Of a stretch of 64,000 nucleotides of DNA, positions 24,457-37,553 are shown piece after piece. A program made the position numbers and the translations under genes. The notes under the pieces were generated by a model, which saw only the letters and a program-made list of their open reading frames with translations, did no database searches and had not been told where the DNA came from. The stretch comes from Nemertoderma westbladi (lineage: Eukaryota > Xenacoelomorpha > Nemertodermatida > Nemertodermatidae), in assembly GCA_032718475.1 (NCBI GenBank), contig JAUCBJ010006247.1, positions 23,945 to 87,944 of the forward strand, given 5' to 3'. The first letter of the stretch is position 1, and each line of letters begins with the position of its first letter.

Positions 24457-24497
24457 CCAGTCATATTTTCGTCGTGTTACGACGGCTATGACTTGTA
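24457..24497. repeat. Isolated left remnant of the 42-bp satellite
   Basis: GTTACGACGGCTATGACTTG immediately left of the LINE is identical to the core of the satellite unit that resumes at 27504. The 18 bases before it match the preceding part of the unit at about 13 positions. Joining 24497 to the base after 27503 restores a normal unit (TTG followed by TATACAACTG). This is therefore the split-off edge of the array. Confidence 0.75.
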
Positions 24498-27152
24498 AAC
24501 AGCATCAGGTTTTTCGAAAAGATCGCCCCTCTCTTGGCGGCGGGGTGGCAATACTGGTGCGCAACAACATTCGTTGTGTGAATGTTCCTCTCCCTAACAA
24601 CCTGGATGGACTCGAGGTGGTCGCTGTCGATTTTCTCGGGTCGACTCCTTTCCGTATGGTTTGCGCCTACAGAACCCCAGATTCTGAAACCGGAGAAGAG
24701 AGAACGGAGAAGTTGGAACTGGACTGCAAACTGAGGCAATGTATCTCATCGCTGTGCGACGTCACCCAACCTTGTCTCGTGGTAGGCGATTTCAATCTGC
24801 CTGATTTTAACTGGAAGGATTTTAATTACCCATCAAGCCACAACTACGAACAGTTTTCTTTATTTATTTTAGAAAATGGTTTTGATCAACTGGTTACAAG
24901 ACCCACTCGTGAGGATAATATTTTAGATATAATTTTAGTTTCTGACGAATCAATTGTGTCTGATGTTGAAGTAGGGCATACTTTTTCAACCAGTGACCAC
25001 TCAATAGTAAACTTTTATACTTTAGGACCAGACATTTTAATTCCAGTTAACAATTTGGGTTTTTACGATTTTAAAAATGCTGATTTTGTAGGATTTTCCC
25101 ATTACATTTCGAACATTAATTGGCACCTCAATTTTGACTCGTGCAGTACGATTGATGAATTTTGGAACGTTTTTTCAACAGTACTTAAAGACGGTGTTGA
25201 TAAATTTGTACCATACAAACTACTAAACACTAAGAAAAAGGTGTACCCACATCACATTCGCGCACTACAACGAAAGAAAAAGTTACTTTGTCGCCGGCGC
25301 CACACGGAGATCGGTAAATCAGATTACAACCGTTGTTGTAAGGAACTGTCGGAGGCAATTCTCCGATCTGAATGTTTACGAGAATATAAAATTCTAAACA
25401 GTGGAAAGGCGAATGTTTTGTTTAATTACGTAAACTTAAAGTGCAAATCTAGACAGGGAATTTCACCTCTTTCATTTAATGGTGCCACAATTGTAGATGA
25501 TGCCGTCAAGGCTGATATTTTCGCTAAGGTTCTGTCAGACAATTTTAATATTGATAATAACGATTGCCCTACATTTACGCGGAGGGTCCCGCAATCTGTA
25601 TATATTTCTAAAGTCGATTTTTCAGTTGATCGTGTTTTCTCAATTATTCGTAAATTAGGTTCTAAAACAAGTCGTACGCCTGACGGTTTTCTGTGCATTT
25701 TATTCAGTAATTTAGCGTCAGTTTTATCTTTACCGTTATCTGTTATTTTTAATATTTCTTTTAAATCACATGCCCTTCCTTCAATTTGGTCTACAGCTAT
25801 TATTGTCCCGTTGTACAAAAAAGGAAACTCGAGTGACCCATATAACTACAGACCCTTTTCATTGACTTGTATTGCGTGTAAAATTATGGAGCAGTGTATT
25901 AAACAAGATTTGTGTGATTACTTATTTACTAACAAATTAATTAATAAGGCCCAACATGGCTTCTTAAAAAATAAGTCTACATGTACCCAGCTATTAGAAT
26001 GTACAAAGGATTGGATTAAATTATTAGATAGAAAGTGCACTGTTGATGTAATCTACATAGACTTTGCGAAAGCCTTTGATTCTGTTGTGCACCAAAAACT
26101 TTTGTGTAAACTTTCTTCTTACGGTATAGTAGGTGACTTATTTTATTGGTTAAAGGCTTTTCTCGCATATAGATCACAACGTATTTTAGTTGGTAGTAGT
26201 TTCTCGGATTATAGTCCAGTTACGTCGGGCACCATACAAGGTAGCGTACTAGGTCCAATTTTATTTGTGCTTTTTATTAACGATTTACCGGATATATTTA
26301 ATTTAGGGTTATCCTGTAAACTATTTGCGGACGACGTCAAAATATATGCGCCATCCAGCGACCATTTACTGATATCACAGTCCCTGTACAAAATCACAGA
26401 ATGGTCTAATAAATGGCAGTTGAATATCGCTCCACACAAATGTATAGTGCTCTATTTAGGTTACAATAACCCTCAACAGCAATATTTTCTAGATAGTAAA
26501 CTTGTTAAAGCAGAGGATGATAGTAAGGATCTGGGAGTTACGATTTCTTCTGATTTTAAATTTAATAAACATTGCCATGAGCGTGCTCTGAAATCAACTA
26601 AAGTAATCAATATGATTTTTAGATGTTTTCGTACTCGTAATATGGTAGCCCTAATTTGTGCTTATAAATCTTACGTGCGTCCCTTATTGGAATATTGTAC
26701 AGTAATTTGGTCTCCTTTTACCAAAGGACATATAGATCTGATCGAACACGTACAGAGATATTTTACGCGCAGATTATTTTTTAGATGTAAATTAACCATG
26801 GTGCCTTATTTAGATAGACTTGAGTACTTAAACTTACAACCACTCGAAGTTAGACGTCATGTGTTTGATTTAAAACAGGTTTACTCTATAATCACCGGTG
26901 CAGTGCAAATGAATTTTGATGATTTTTTTTAGCTTTGCTTCACGAAGGGGTCTTAGAGGTCACCAATATAAATTGCAACACAATTTTTGCCGCCTACAAA
27001 TTTGTCAGAAATATTTTTGTAATAGGATAGTTAGTATGTGGAACGACCTACCTTCTAATGCTGCATCAGCCCCAAACATTAATATTTTTAGTAATATTTT
27101 AGCACGGGATGTAGACCTTTTAAAATACTGCAGTTTTAACAGATTTTTATAA
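24498..27152 (+). pseudogene. LINE endonuclease-reverse transcriptase, truncated and frameshifted
   Basis: The first frame begins HQVFRKDRPSLGGGVAILVR and includes the endonuclease motif VVGDFNLPDFNW, ILDIILV and TSDHSIV. The reverse transcriptase follows: PLYKKGNSSDPYNYRPFSLT, QHGFLKNKSTCTQLLE, VIYIDFAKAFDSVVH (catalytic Asp), GSVLGPILF and FADDVKIY with the catalytic DD intact. The thumb continues to NFDDFF, where a T8 run (26923-26930) is followed by a stop. The family C-terminus (SFASRRGLRGHQYKLQ to MWNDLPSN) continues in the next frame to 27152, so one extra T has broken the frame. The 5' end of the endonuclease is missing. The apparent start at 24440 reads through satellite and is not the real start. 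The order and motifs fit the CR1/L2/Jockey group. Confidence 0.9.
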
Positions 27153-27503
27153 TAATTGGATTATTTTTGGCATAACTCATGTTATTATATAATACTATTT
27201 ATTGTTAATATATCAATTTCAGTACGGGCAGTTTAACAATATTTTTTTAGAAAAATATTTTTATCAGGGAAACGTTTAATTATTTAATACTTTTTAGTTA
27301 CTTTTACATGTACTTATAACGATTAGTATACAAATTAATTAACTTAAATAATGGAATGGCTAACCGTAAGTGCACGGGCCTGGTTAGTCTCCTCCCCCAC
27401 TACTTACTGTATATATTTTTATCTAATGATCTATTTTATTTGAAATAAATTTCACATGTGCAATTTTTGACTATGGGTGTAATAATAATAATAATACTAA
27501 TAG
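24498..27503 (+). mobile_element. 5'-truncated CR1/Jockey-type LINE inserted in the satellite
   Basis: A 3.0-kb non-LTR retrotransposon begins abruptly inside its endonuclease domain and ends with a short 3' region and an AATAATAATAAT tail. Satellite sequence lies on both sides and would be continuous without it, so insertion was into the array. A possible duplication of only TA/GTA fits the short or absent target duplications of CR1-type elements. The 3' untranslated region runs from about 27150 to the tail. Confidence 0.85.
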
Positions 27504-30500
27504 TATACAACTGTATCTCCTAATTGTTACGACGGCTATGACCTGTATACAACTGTATCTCCTAATTGTTACGACGGCTATGACTTGTATACAACTGTAT
27601 CTCCTAATTGTTACGACGGCTATGACTTGTATACAACTGTATCTCCTAATTGTTACGACGGCTATGACTTGTATACAACTGTATCTCCTAATTGTTACGA
27701 CGGCTATGACTTGTATACAACTGTATCTCCTATTTGTTACGACGGCTATGACTTGTATACAACTGTATCTCCTACTTGTTACGACGGCTATGACTTGTAT
27801 ACAACTGTATCTCCTATTTGCGTTACGACGGCTATGACTTGTATACAACTGTATCTCCTAATTGTTACGACGGCTATGACTTGTATACAACTGTATCTCC
27901 TACGTGTTACGACGGCTATGACTTGTATACAACTGTATCTCCTACTTGTTTCGACGGCTATGACTTGTATACAACTGTATCTCCTAATTGTTACGACGGC
28001 TATGACTTGTATACAACTGTATCTCCGAATTGTTACGACGGCTATGACTTGTATACAACTGTATCTCCTACGTGTTACGACGGCTATGACTTGTATACAA
28101 ATGTATCTCCTACGTGTTACGACGGCTATGACTTGTATACAACTGTATCTCCTATTTGCGTTACGACGGCTATGACTTGTATACAACTGTATATCCTACT
28201 TGTTACGACGGCTATGACTTGTATACAACTGTATCTCCTAATTGTTACGACGGCTATGACTTGTATACAACTGTATCTCCTACGTGTTACGACGGCTATG
28301 ACTTGTATACAACTGTATCTCCTACGTGTTACGACGGCTATGACTTGTATACAACTGTATATCCTATTTGTTACGACGGCTATGACTTGTATACAACTGT
28401 ATCTCCTATTTGTTACGACGGCTATGACTTGTATACAGCTGTATATCCTATTTGTTACGACGGCTATGACTTGTATACAACTGTATCTCCTATATGCGTT
28501 TCGACGGCTATGACTTGTATACAACTGTATCTCCTACTTGTTACGACGGCTATGACTTGTATACAACTGTATCTCCTACTTGTTTCGACGGCTATGACTT
28601 GTATACAACTGTATCTCCTACTTGTTACGACGGCGATGACTTGTATACAACTGTATCTCCTATTTGCGTTACGACGGCTATGACTTGTATACAACTGTAT
28701 CTCCTACTTGTTACGACGGCTATGACTTGTATACAACTGTATCTCCTATTTGTTACGACGGCTATGACTTGTATACAACTGTATCTCCTAATTGTTACGA
28801 CGGCTATGACTTGTATACAACTGTATCTCATAATTGTTACGACGGCTATGACTTGTATACAACTGTATCTCCTATTTGTTACGACGGCTATGACTTGTAT
28901 ACAACTGTATCTCCTATTTGTTACGACGGCTATGACTTGTATACAACTGTATCTCCTACGTGTTACGACGGCTATGACTTGTATACAACTGTATCTCCTA
29001 CGTGTTACGACGGCTATGACTTGTATACAACTGTATCTCCTAATTGTTACGACGGCTATGACTTGTATACAACTGTATCTCCTACTTGTTACGACGGCTA
29101 TGACTTGTATACAACTGTATCTCCTATTTGTTACGACGGCTATGACTTGTATACAACTGTATCTCCTAATTGTTACGACGGCTATGACTTGTATACAACT
29201 GTATCTCCTAATTGTTACGACGGCTATGACTTGTATACAACTGTATCTCCTAATTGTTACGACGGCTATGACTTGTATACAACTGTATCTCCTATTTGTT
29301 ACGACGGCTATGACTTGTATACAACTGTATCTCCTACGTGTTACGACGGCTATGACTTGTATACAACTGTATCTCCTAATTGTTACGACGGCTATGACTT
29401 GTATACAACTGTATCTCCTACGTGCTACGACGGCTATGACTTGTATACAACTGTATCTCCTACGTGTTACGACGGCTATGACTTGTATACAACTGTATCT
29501 CCTAATTGTTACGACGGCTATGACCTGTATACAACTGTATCTCCTACGTGTTACGACGGCTATGACTTGTATACAACTGTATCTCCTAATTGTTACGACG
29601 GCTATGACTTGTATACAACTGTATCTCCTACGTGTTACGACGGCTATGACTTGTATACAACTGTATCTCCTAATTGTTACGACGGCTATGACTTGTATAC
29701 AACTGTATCTCCTACGTGTTACGACGGCTATGACTTGTATACAACTGTATCTCCTAATTGTTACGACGGCTATGACTTGTATACAACTGTATCTCCTAAT
29801 TGTTACGACGGCTATAACTTGTATACAACTGTATCTCCTAATTGTTACGACGGCTATGACTTGTATACAACTGTATCTCCTACGTGTTACGACGGCTATG
29901 ACTTGTATACAACTGTATCTCCTAATTGTTACGACGGCTATGACTTGTATACAACTGTATCTCCTACGTGTTACGACGGCTATGACTTGTATACAACTGT
30001 ATCTCCTACGTGTTACGACGGCTATGACTTGTATACAACTGTATCTCCTAATTGTTACGACGGCTATGACTTGTATACAACTGTATCTCCTATTTGCGTT
30101 ACGACGGCTATGACTTGTATACAACTGTATATCCTATTTGCGTTACGACGGCTATGACTTGTATACAACTGTATCTCCTATTTGCGTTACGACGGCTATG
30201 ACTTGTATACAACTGTATCTCCTACTTGTTACGACGGCTATGACTTGTATACAACTGTATATCCTAATTGTTACGACGGCTATGACTTGTATACTACTGT
30301 ATCTCCTATTTGCGTTACGACGGCTATGACTTGTATACAACTGTATCTCCTATTTGTTACGACGGCTATGACTTGTATACAACTGTATCTCCTAATTGTT
30401 ACGACGGCTATGACTTGTATACTACTGTATCTCCTATTTGCGTTACGACGGCTATGACTTGTATACAACTGTATCTCCTATTTGTTACGACGGCTATGAC

Positions 30501-33500
30501 CCTGTATACAACTGTATCTCCTACTTGTTTCGACGGCTATGACTTGTATACAACTGTATATCCTACTTGTTACGACGGCTATGACTTGTATACAACTGTA
30601 TCTCCTATTTGTTACGACGGCTATGACTTGTATACAACTGTATCTCCTACGTGTTACGACGGCTATGACTTGTATACAACTGTATCTCCTAATTGTTACG
30701 ACGGCTATGACTTGTATACAACTGTATCTCCTATTTGTTACGACGGCTATGACTTGTATACAACTGTATCTCCTAATTGTTACGACTGCTATGACTTGTA
30801 TACAACTGTATCTCCTATTTGCGTTACGACGGCTATGACCTGTATACAACTGTATCTCCTACTTGTTACGACGGCTATGACTTGTATACAACTGTATCTC
30901 CTACGTGTTACGACGGCTATGACTTGTATACAACTGTATCTCCTACGTGTTACGACGGCTATGACTTGTATACAACTGTATCTCCTATTTGCGTTACGAC
31001 GGCTATGACCTGTATACAACTGTATCTCCTATTTGTTACGACGGCTATGACTTGTATACAACTGTATCTCCTATTTGTTACAACGGCTATGACTTGTATA
31101 CAACTGTATCTCCTAATTGTTACGACGGCTATGACTTGTATACAACTGTATCTCCTAATTGTTACGACGGCTATGACTTGTATACAACTGTATCTCCTAT
31201 TTGTTACGTCGGCTATGACTTGTATGCAACTGTATCTCCTACTTGTTACGACGGCTATGACTTGTATACAACTGTATCTCCTATTTGTTACGACGGCTAT
31301 GACTTGTATACAACTGTATCTCCTATTTGCGTTACGACGGCTATGACTTGTATACAACTGTATCTCCTATTTGTTACGACGGCTATGACTTGTATACAAC
31401 TGTATCTCCTATTTGTTACGACGGCTATGACTTGTATACAACTGTATCTCCTACTTGTTACGACGGCTATGACTTGTATACAACTGTATCTCCTATTTGC
31501 GTTACGACGGCTATGACTTGTATACAACTGTATCTCCTATTTGTTACGACGGCTATGACTTGTATACAACTGTATCTCCTATTTGTTACGACGGCTATGA
31601 CTTGTATACAACTGTATCTCCTACTTGTTACGACGGCTATGACTTGTATACAACTGTATCTCCTATTTGCGTTACGACGGCTATGACTTGTATACAACTG
31701 TATCTCCTACTTGTTACGACGGCTATGACTTGTATACAACTGTATCTCCTACTTGTTACGACGGCTATGACTTGTATACAACTGTATCTCCTACTTGTTA
31801 CGACGGCTATGACTTGTATACAACTGTATCTCCTAATTGTTACGACGGCTATGACTTGTATACAACTGTATCTCCTAATTGTTACGACGGCTATGACTTG
31901 TATACAACTGTATCTCCTAATTGTTACGACGGCTATGACTTGTATACAACTGTATCTCCTAATTGTTACGACGGCTATGACTTGTATACAACTGTATCTC
32001 CTACTTGTTACGACGGCTATGACTTGTATACAACTGTATCTCCTACTTGTTACGACGGCTATGACTTGTATACAACTGTATCTCCTATTTGCGTTACGAC
32101 GGCTATGACTTGTATACAACTGTATCTCCTACTTGTTACGACGGCTATGACTTGTATACAACTGTATCTCCTACGTGTTACGACGGCTATGACTTGTATA
32201 CAAATGTATCTCCTACGTGTTACGACGGCTATGACCTGTATACAACTGTATCTCCTATTTGCGTTACGACGGCTATGACTTGTATACAACTGTATCTCCT
32301 ATTTGCGTTACGACGGCTATGACTTGTATACAACTGTATCTCCTAATTGTTACGACGGCTATGACTTGTATACAACTGTATCTCCTACTTGTTTCGACGG
32401 CTATGACTTGTATACAACTGTATCTCCTACTTGTTACGACGGCTATGACTTGTATACAACTGTATCTCCTATTTGCGTTACGACGGCTATGACTTGTATA
32501 CAACTGTATCTCCTATTTGTTACGACGGCTATGACTTGTATACAACTGTATCTCCTACTTGTTACGACGGCTATGACTTGTATACAACTGTATCTCCTAC
32601 GTGTTACGACGGCTATGACTTGTATACAACTGTATCTCCTACTTGTTACGACGGCTATGACTTGTATACAACTGTATCTCCTAATTGTTACGACGGCTAT
32701 GACTTGTATACAACTGTATCTCCTAATTGTTACGACGGCTATGACTTGTATACAACTGTATCTCCTATTTGCGTTACGACGGCTATGACTTGTATACAAC
32801 TGTATCTCCTATTTGCGTTACGACGGCTATGACCTGTATACAACTGTATCTCCTATTTGTTACGACGGCTATGACTTGTATACAACTGTATCTCCTATTT
32901 GTTACGACGGCTATGACTTGTATACAACTGTATCTCCTATTTGCGTTACGACGGCTATGACCTGTATACAACTGTATCTCCTATTTGTTACGACGGCTAT
33001 GACTTGTATACAACTGTATCTCCTAATTGTTACGACGGCTATGACTTGTATACAACTGTATCTCCTAATTGTTACGACGGCTATGACTTGTATACAACTG
33101 TATCTCCTATTTGCGTTACGACGGCTATGACTTGTATACAACTGTATCTCCTATTTGCGTTACGACGGCTATGACCTGTATACAACTGTATCTCCTATTT
33201 GTTACGACGGCTATGACTTGTATACAACTGTATCTCCTATTTGTTACGACGGCTATGACTTGTATACAACTGTATCTCCTATTTGCGTTACGACGGCTAT
33301 GACTTGTATACAACTGTATCTCCTATTTGCGTTACGACGGCTATGACCTGTATACAACTGTATCTCCTATTTGTTACGACGGCTATGACTTGTATACAAC
33401 TGTATCTCCTAATTGTTACGACGGCTATGACTTGTATACAACTGTATCTCCTAATTGTTACGACGGCTATGACTTGTATACAACTGTATCTCCTATTTGC

Positions 33501-36276
33501 GTTACGACGGCTATGACTTGTATACAACTGTATCTCCTATTTGCGTTACGACGGCTATGACCTGTATACAACTGTATCTCCTATTTGTTACGACGGCTAT
33601 GACTTGTATACAACTGTATCTCCTATTTGTTACGACGGCTATGACTTGTATACAACTGTATCTCCTATTTGCGTTACGACGGCTATGACTTGTATACAAC
33701 TGTATCTCCTATTTGCGTTACGACGGCTATGACTTGTATACAACTGTATCTCCTATTTGTTACGACGGCTATGACTTGTATACAACTGTATCTCCTACTT
33801 GTTACGACGGCTATGACTTGTATACAACTGTATCTCCTACGTGTTACGACGGCTATGACTTGTATACAACTGTATCTCCTATTTGCGTTACGACGGCTAT
33901 GACCTGTATACAACTGTATCTCCTATTTGTTACGACGGCTATGACTTGTATACAACTGTATCTCCTAATTGTTACGACGGCTATGACTTGTATACAACTG
34001 TATCTCCTAATTGTTACGACGGCTATGACTTGTATACAACTGTATCTCCTATTTGCGTTACGACGGCTATGACTTGTATACAACTGTATCTCCTAATTGT
34101 TACGACGGCTATGACTTGTATACAACTGTATCTCCTAATTGTTACGACGGCTATGACTTGTATACAACTGTATCTCCTATTTGCGTTACGACGGCTATGA
34201 CTTGTATACAACTGTATCTCCTATTTGCGTTACGACGGCTATGACTTGTATACAACTGTATCTCCTACGTGTTACGACGGCTATGACTTGTATACAACTG
34301 TATCTCCTAATTGTTACGACGGCTATGACTTGTATACAACTGTATCTCCTACGTGTTACGACGGCTATGACTTGTATACAACTGTATCTCCTAATTGTTA
34401 CGACGGCTATGACTTGTATACAACTGTATCTCCTAATTGTTACGACGGCTATGACTTGTATACAACTGTATCTCCTATTTGCGTTACGACGGCTATGACT
34501 TGTATACAACTGTATCTCCTACTTGTTACGACGGCTATGACTTGTATACAACTGTATCTCCTACGTGTTACGACGGCTATGACTTGTATACAAATGTATC
34601 TCCTACGTGTTACGACGGCTATGACCTGTATACAACTGTATCTCCTATTTGCGTTACGACGGCTATGACTTGTATACAACTGTATCTCCTATTTGCGTTA
34701 CGACGGCTATGACTTGTATACAACTGTATCTCCTAATTGTTACGACGGCTATGACTTGTATACAACTGTATCTCCTACTTGTTTCGACGGCTATGACTTG
34801 TATACAACTGTATCTCCTACTTGTTACGACGGCTATGACTTGTATACAACTGTATCTCCTATTTGCGTTACGACGGCTATGACTTGTATACAACTGTATC
34901 TCCTATTTGTTACGACGGCTATGACTTGTATACAACTGTATCTCCTACTTGTTACGACGGCTATGACTTGTATACAACTGTATCTCCTACGTGTTACGAC
35001 GGCTATGACTTGTATACAACTGTATCTCCTATTTGCGTTACGACGGCTATGACCTGTATACAACTGTATCTCCTATTTGTTACGACGGCTATGACTTGTA
35101 TACAACTGTATCTCCTAATTGTTACGACGGCTATGACTTGTATACAACTGTATCTCCTAATTGTTACGACGGCTATGACTTGTATACAACTGTATCTCCT
35201 ATTTGCGTTACGACGGCTATGACTTGTATACAACTGTATCTCCTATTTGCGTTACGACGGCTATGACCTGTATACAACTGTATCTCCTATTTGTTACGAC
35301 GGCTATGACTTGTATACAACTGTATCTCCTATTTGTTACGACGGCTATGACTTGTATACAACTGTATCTCCTATTTGCGTTACGACGGCTATGACTTGTA
35401 TACAACTGTATCTCCTATTTGCGTTACGACGGCTATGACTTGTATACAACTGTATCTCCTATTTGCGTTACGACGGCTATGACTTGTATACAACTGTATC
35501 TCCTATTTGTTACGACGGCTATGAATTGTATACAACTGTATCTCCTACTTGTTACGACGGCTATGACTTGTATACAACTGTATATCCTACGTGTTACGAC
35601 GGCTATGACTTGTATACAACTGTATCTCCTATTTGCGTTACGACGGCTATGACCTGTATACAACTGTATCTCCTATTTGTTACGACGGCTATGACTTGTA
35701 TACAACTGTATCTCCTAATTGTTACGACGGCTATGACTTGTATACAACTGTATCTCCTAATTGTTACGACGGCTATGACTTGTATACAACTGTATCTCCT
35801 ATTTGCGTTACGACGGCTATGACTTGTATACAACTGTATCTCCTATTTGCGTTACGAAGGCTATGACTTGTATACAACTGTATCTCCTAATTGTTACGAC
35901 GGCTATGACTTGTATACAACTGTATCTCCTAATTGTTACGACGGCTATGACTTGTATACAACTGTATCTCCTAATTGTTACGACGGCTATGACTTGTATA
36001 CAACTGTATCTCCTATTTGCGTTACGACGGCTATGACTTGTATACAACTGTATCTCCTATTTGCGTTACGACGGCTATGACTTGTATACAACTGTATCTC
36101 CTAATTGTTACGACGGCTATGACTTGTATACAACTGTATCTCCTATTTGCGTTACGACGGCTATGACTTGTATACAACTGTATCTCCTAATTGTTACGAC
36201 GGCTATGACTTGTATACAACTGTATCTCCTAATTGTTACGACGGCTATGACTTGTATACAACTGTATCTCCTACTT
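27504..36276. repeat. 42-bp satellite array, about 8.8 kb, ~207 copies
   Basis: The unit contains GTTACGACGGCTATGAC and TATACAACTGTATCTCC, joined by TT, and a variable trinucleotide (AAT, ATT, ACT or ACG) before TGTTACG. A 44-bp variant carries TTTGCGTTACG instead and shifts any reading frame by two. From about 30 kb on, 44-bp units recur every 128, 170 or 172 bp, giving higher-order units. A block of about 595 bp (32046-32640) is repeated at 34436-35030, an offset of 2390 bp, including rare variants (CAAATG, TTTCGACGG, GACCTG). TTGTATACAA in each unit is a perfect palindrome. Both strands lack stops in most frames, producing many spurious frames (DGYDLYTTVSP on plus, RRYSCIQVIAVVT on minus). 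Confidence 0.97.
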
Positions 36277-37013
36277 GTTTTTCAACTGATTTTGATTTTG
36301 TTTGCCCGCTTCTTGCAGCTCTTATGGGATTATAAAAGTGAAATGAAATGTCCCAATAAACGTGTAAAAAAACGTTAAGACCAAATACAATGTCCAATTT
36401 GTGTCCACTTAGTGAACAATGACGTATTTAGTTAAATATAACTTTGTTATTTAAAATTGAAATTATATTATTGTTAATTTAAAATTTCTTGTTAATTTAA
36501 AATTTATTGTTAATTTAAAATTTATTGTTAATTTAAAATGTAATATCTTTGTAAATTTACGATGTAATCGTAGTAACAATTTACAATTTATTTAATCTTA
36601 TATAAAATATTTTTTTAATCGTAAGTAAAGTTCTGTACCAGTACTGGTATACTAAATAGAATTCAAGGATGAGATATGTTGTGCTACAGATGTCTTTAAT
36701 ATTGTATTTCCCTTGGATTGTCGTGGTACAGTTGTAGTAATTGATTGAAACAGACCTATACCAAATGTTACCTCTGTTTGTACTTAAGTTGTCGGTATGC
36801 AACCGACTGTTCTAGTTACAAGAATTTTCTCATCAGTGAAGCCAACATACTATGAATGTGAGTAATTATAAAATTATGCTGTATATCGGGGGATGAATGG
36901 ATCTGTTATGTTGGAAGCTCTTAACCATACAGGATACAGACTATAGTGGTAAAGGTTCAAATATCAAACCCAACAAAGTAGGGCCTAACCACTACTCTGC
37001 CAAAACAATTTAC
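36277..37013. other. AT-rich stretch with a ~20-bp repeat
   Basis: No gene. Between about 36453 and 36541 there are four copies of TTGTTAATTTAAAATTTA-like sequence. Confidence 0.6.
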
Positions 37014-37553
37014 GGCCCATGTGAAGAATACCAGACTTTCTGCCGTTATATTTCACTTTGCAGTTACCCCCATGTGAAGAATACCAGGTTTTCACCAAAA
37101 ACACAGGTTACAGAAGGGCTGAATCTAACCAAAACAATAAACGAATTTGTATATGTACAGGTTATAAGACAGAAACACGCGCTATAAAACACTTAATAAA
37201 GATAAATTAAAAAAAATAAAAAATCTTCATATATGAATTCTGTATATTACATCCAAACATTTGGATAAAATTTGTCGCCCATGTGAAGAATACCAGGATT
37301 TCACTTTTCGGTCGACTTTTTATTGGAATTTTATATATGAAGATTTTTTATTTTTTTTAATTTATCTTTTTTAAGTGTTTTATAGCGCTTATTTCTCTCT
37401 TATAACCTGTACATATACTAATTCGTTTATTGTTTTGGTTAGATTCAGCCGTTCTGTAACCTGTTTTTTTGGTGAAAATCTGGTATTCTTCACATGGGGG
37501 TAACTGCACAGTGAAATATAACGGCAGAAAGTCTGGTATTATTCACATGGGCC
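37014..37553. mobile_element. MITE pair with CCCATGTGAAGAATACCAG ends, copy A
   Basis: The outer ends are GG plus CCCATGTGAAGAATACCAG in inverted orientation. The two halves (37014-37240 and 37270-37553) are inverted copies of one unit of about 230 bp. The unit contains CTAACCAAAACAATAAACGA, GTACAGGTTATAAGACAGAA and AAAATCTTCATATAT. A further copy of the terminal motif lies in the centre at 37275. Either two units inserted head to head or the element is a long foldback. There is no coding capacity. Confidence 0.8.

Noticed and set aside
24475-24500. Idea that the 42-bp satellite was derived from the LINE endonuclease (GYDL followed by FRKDR)
   Set aside because: The LINE frame itself supplies HQVFRKDR. 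The satellite piece is out of frame and, joined across the LINE, restores a normal satellite unit. Insertion into the array explains the data better.
23353-36276. CRISPR-like arrays
   Set aside because: Units are head-to-tail without unique spacers, and the genome is eukaryotic.
27538-36378. Dozens of open frames on both strands with DGYDLYTTVSP or RRYSCIQVIAVVT repeats
   Set aside because: They are all shadows of the 42-bp satellite, whose unit lacks stops; the 44-bp units shift the frame at irregular intervals, which a coding array would not tolerate.
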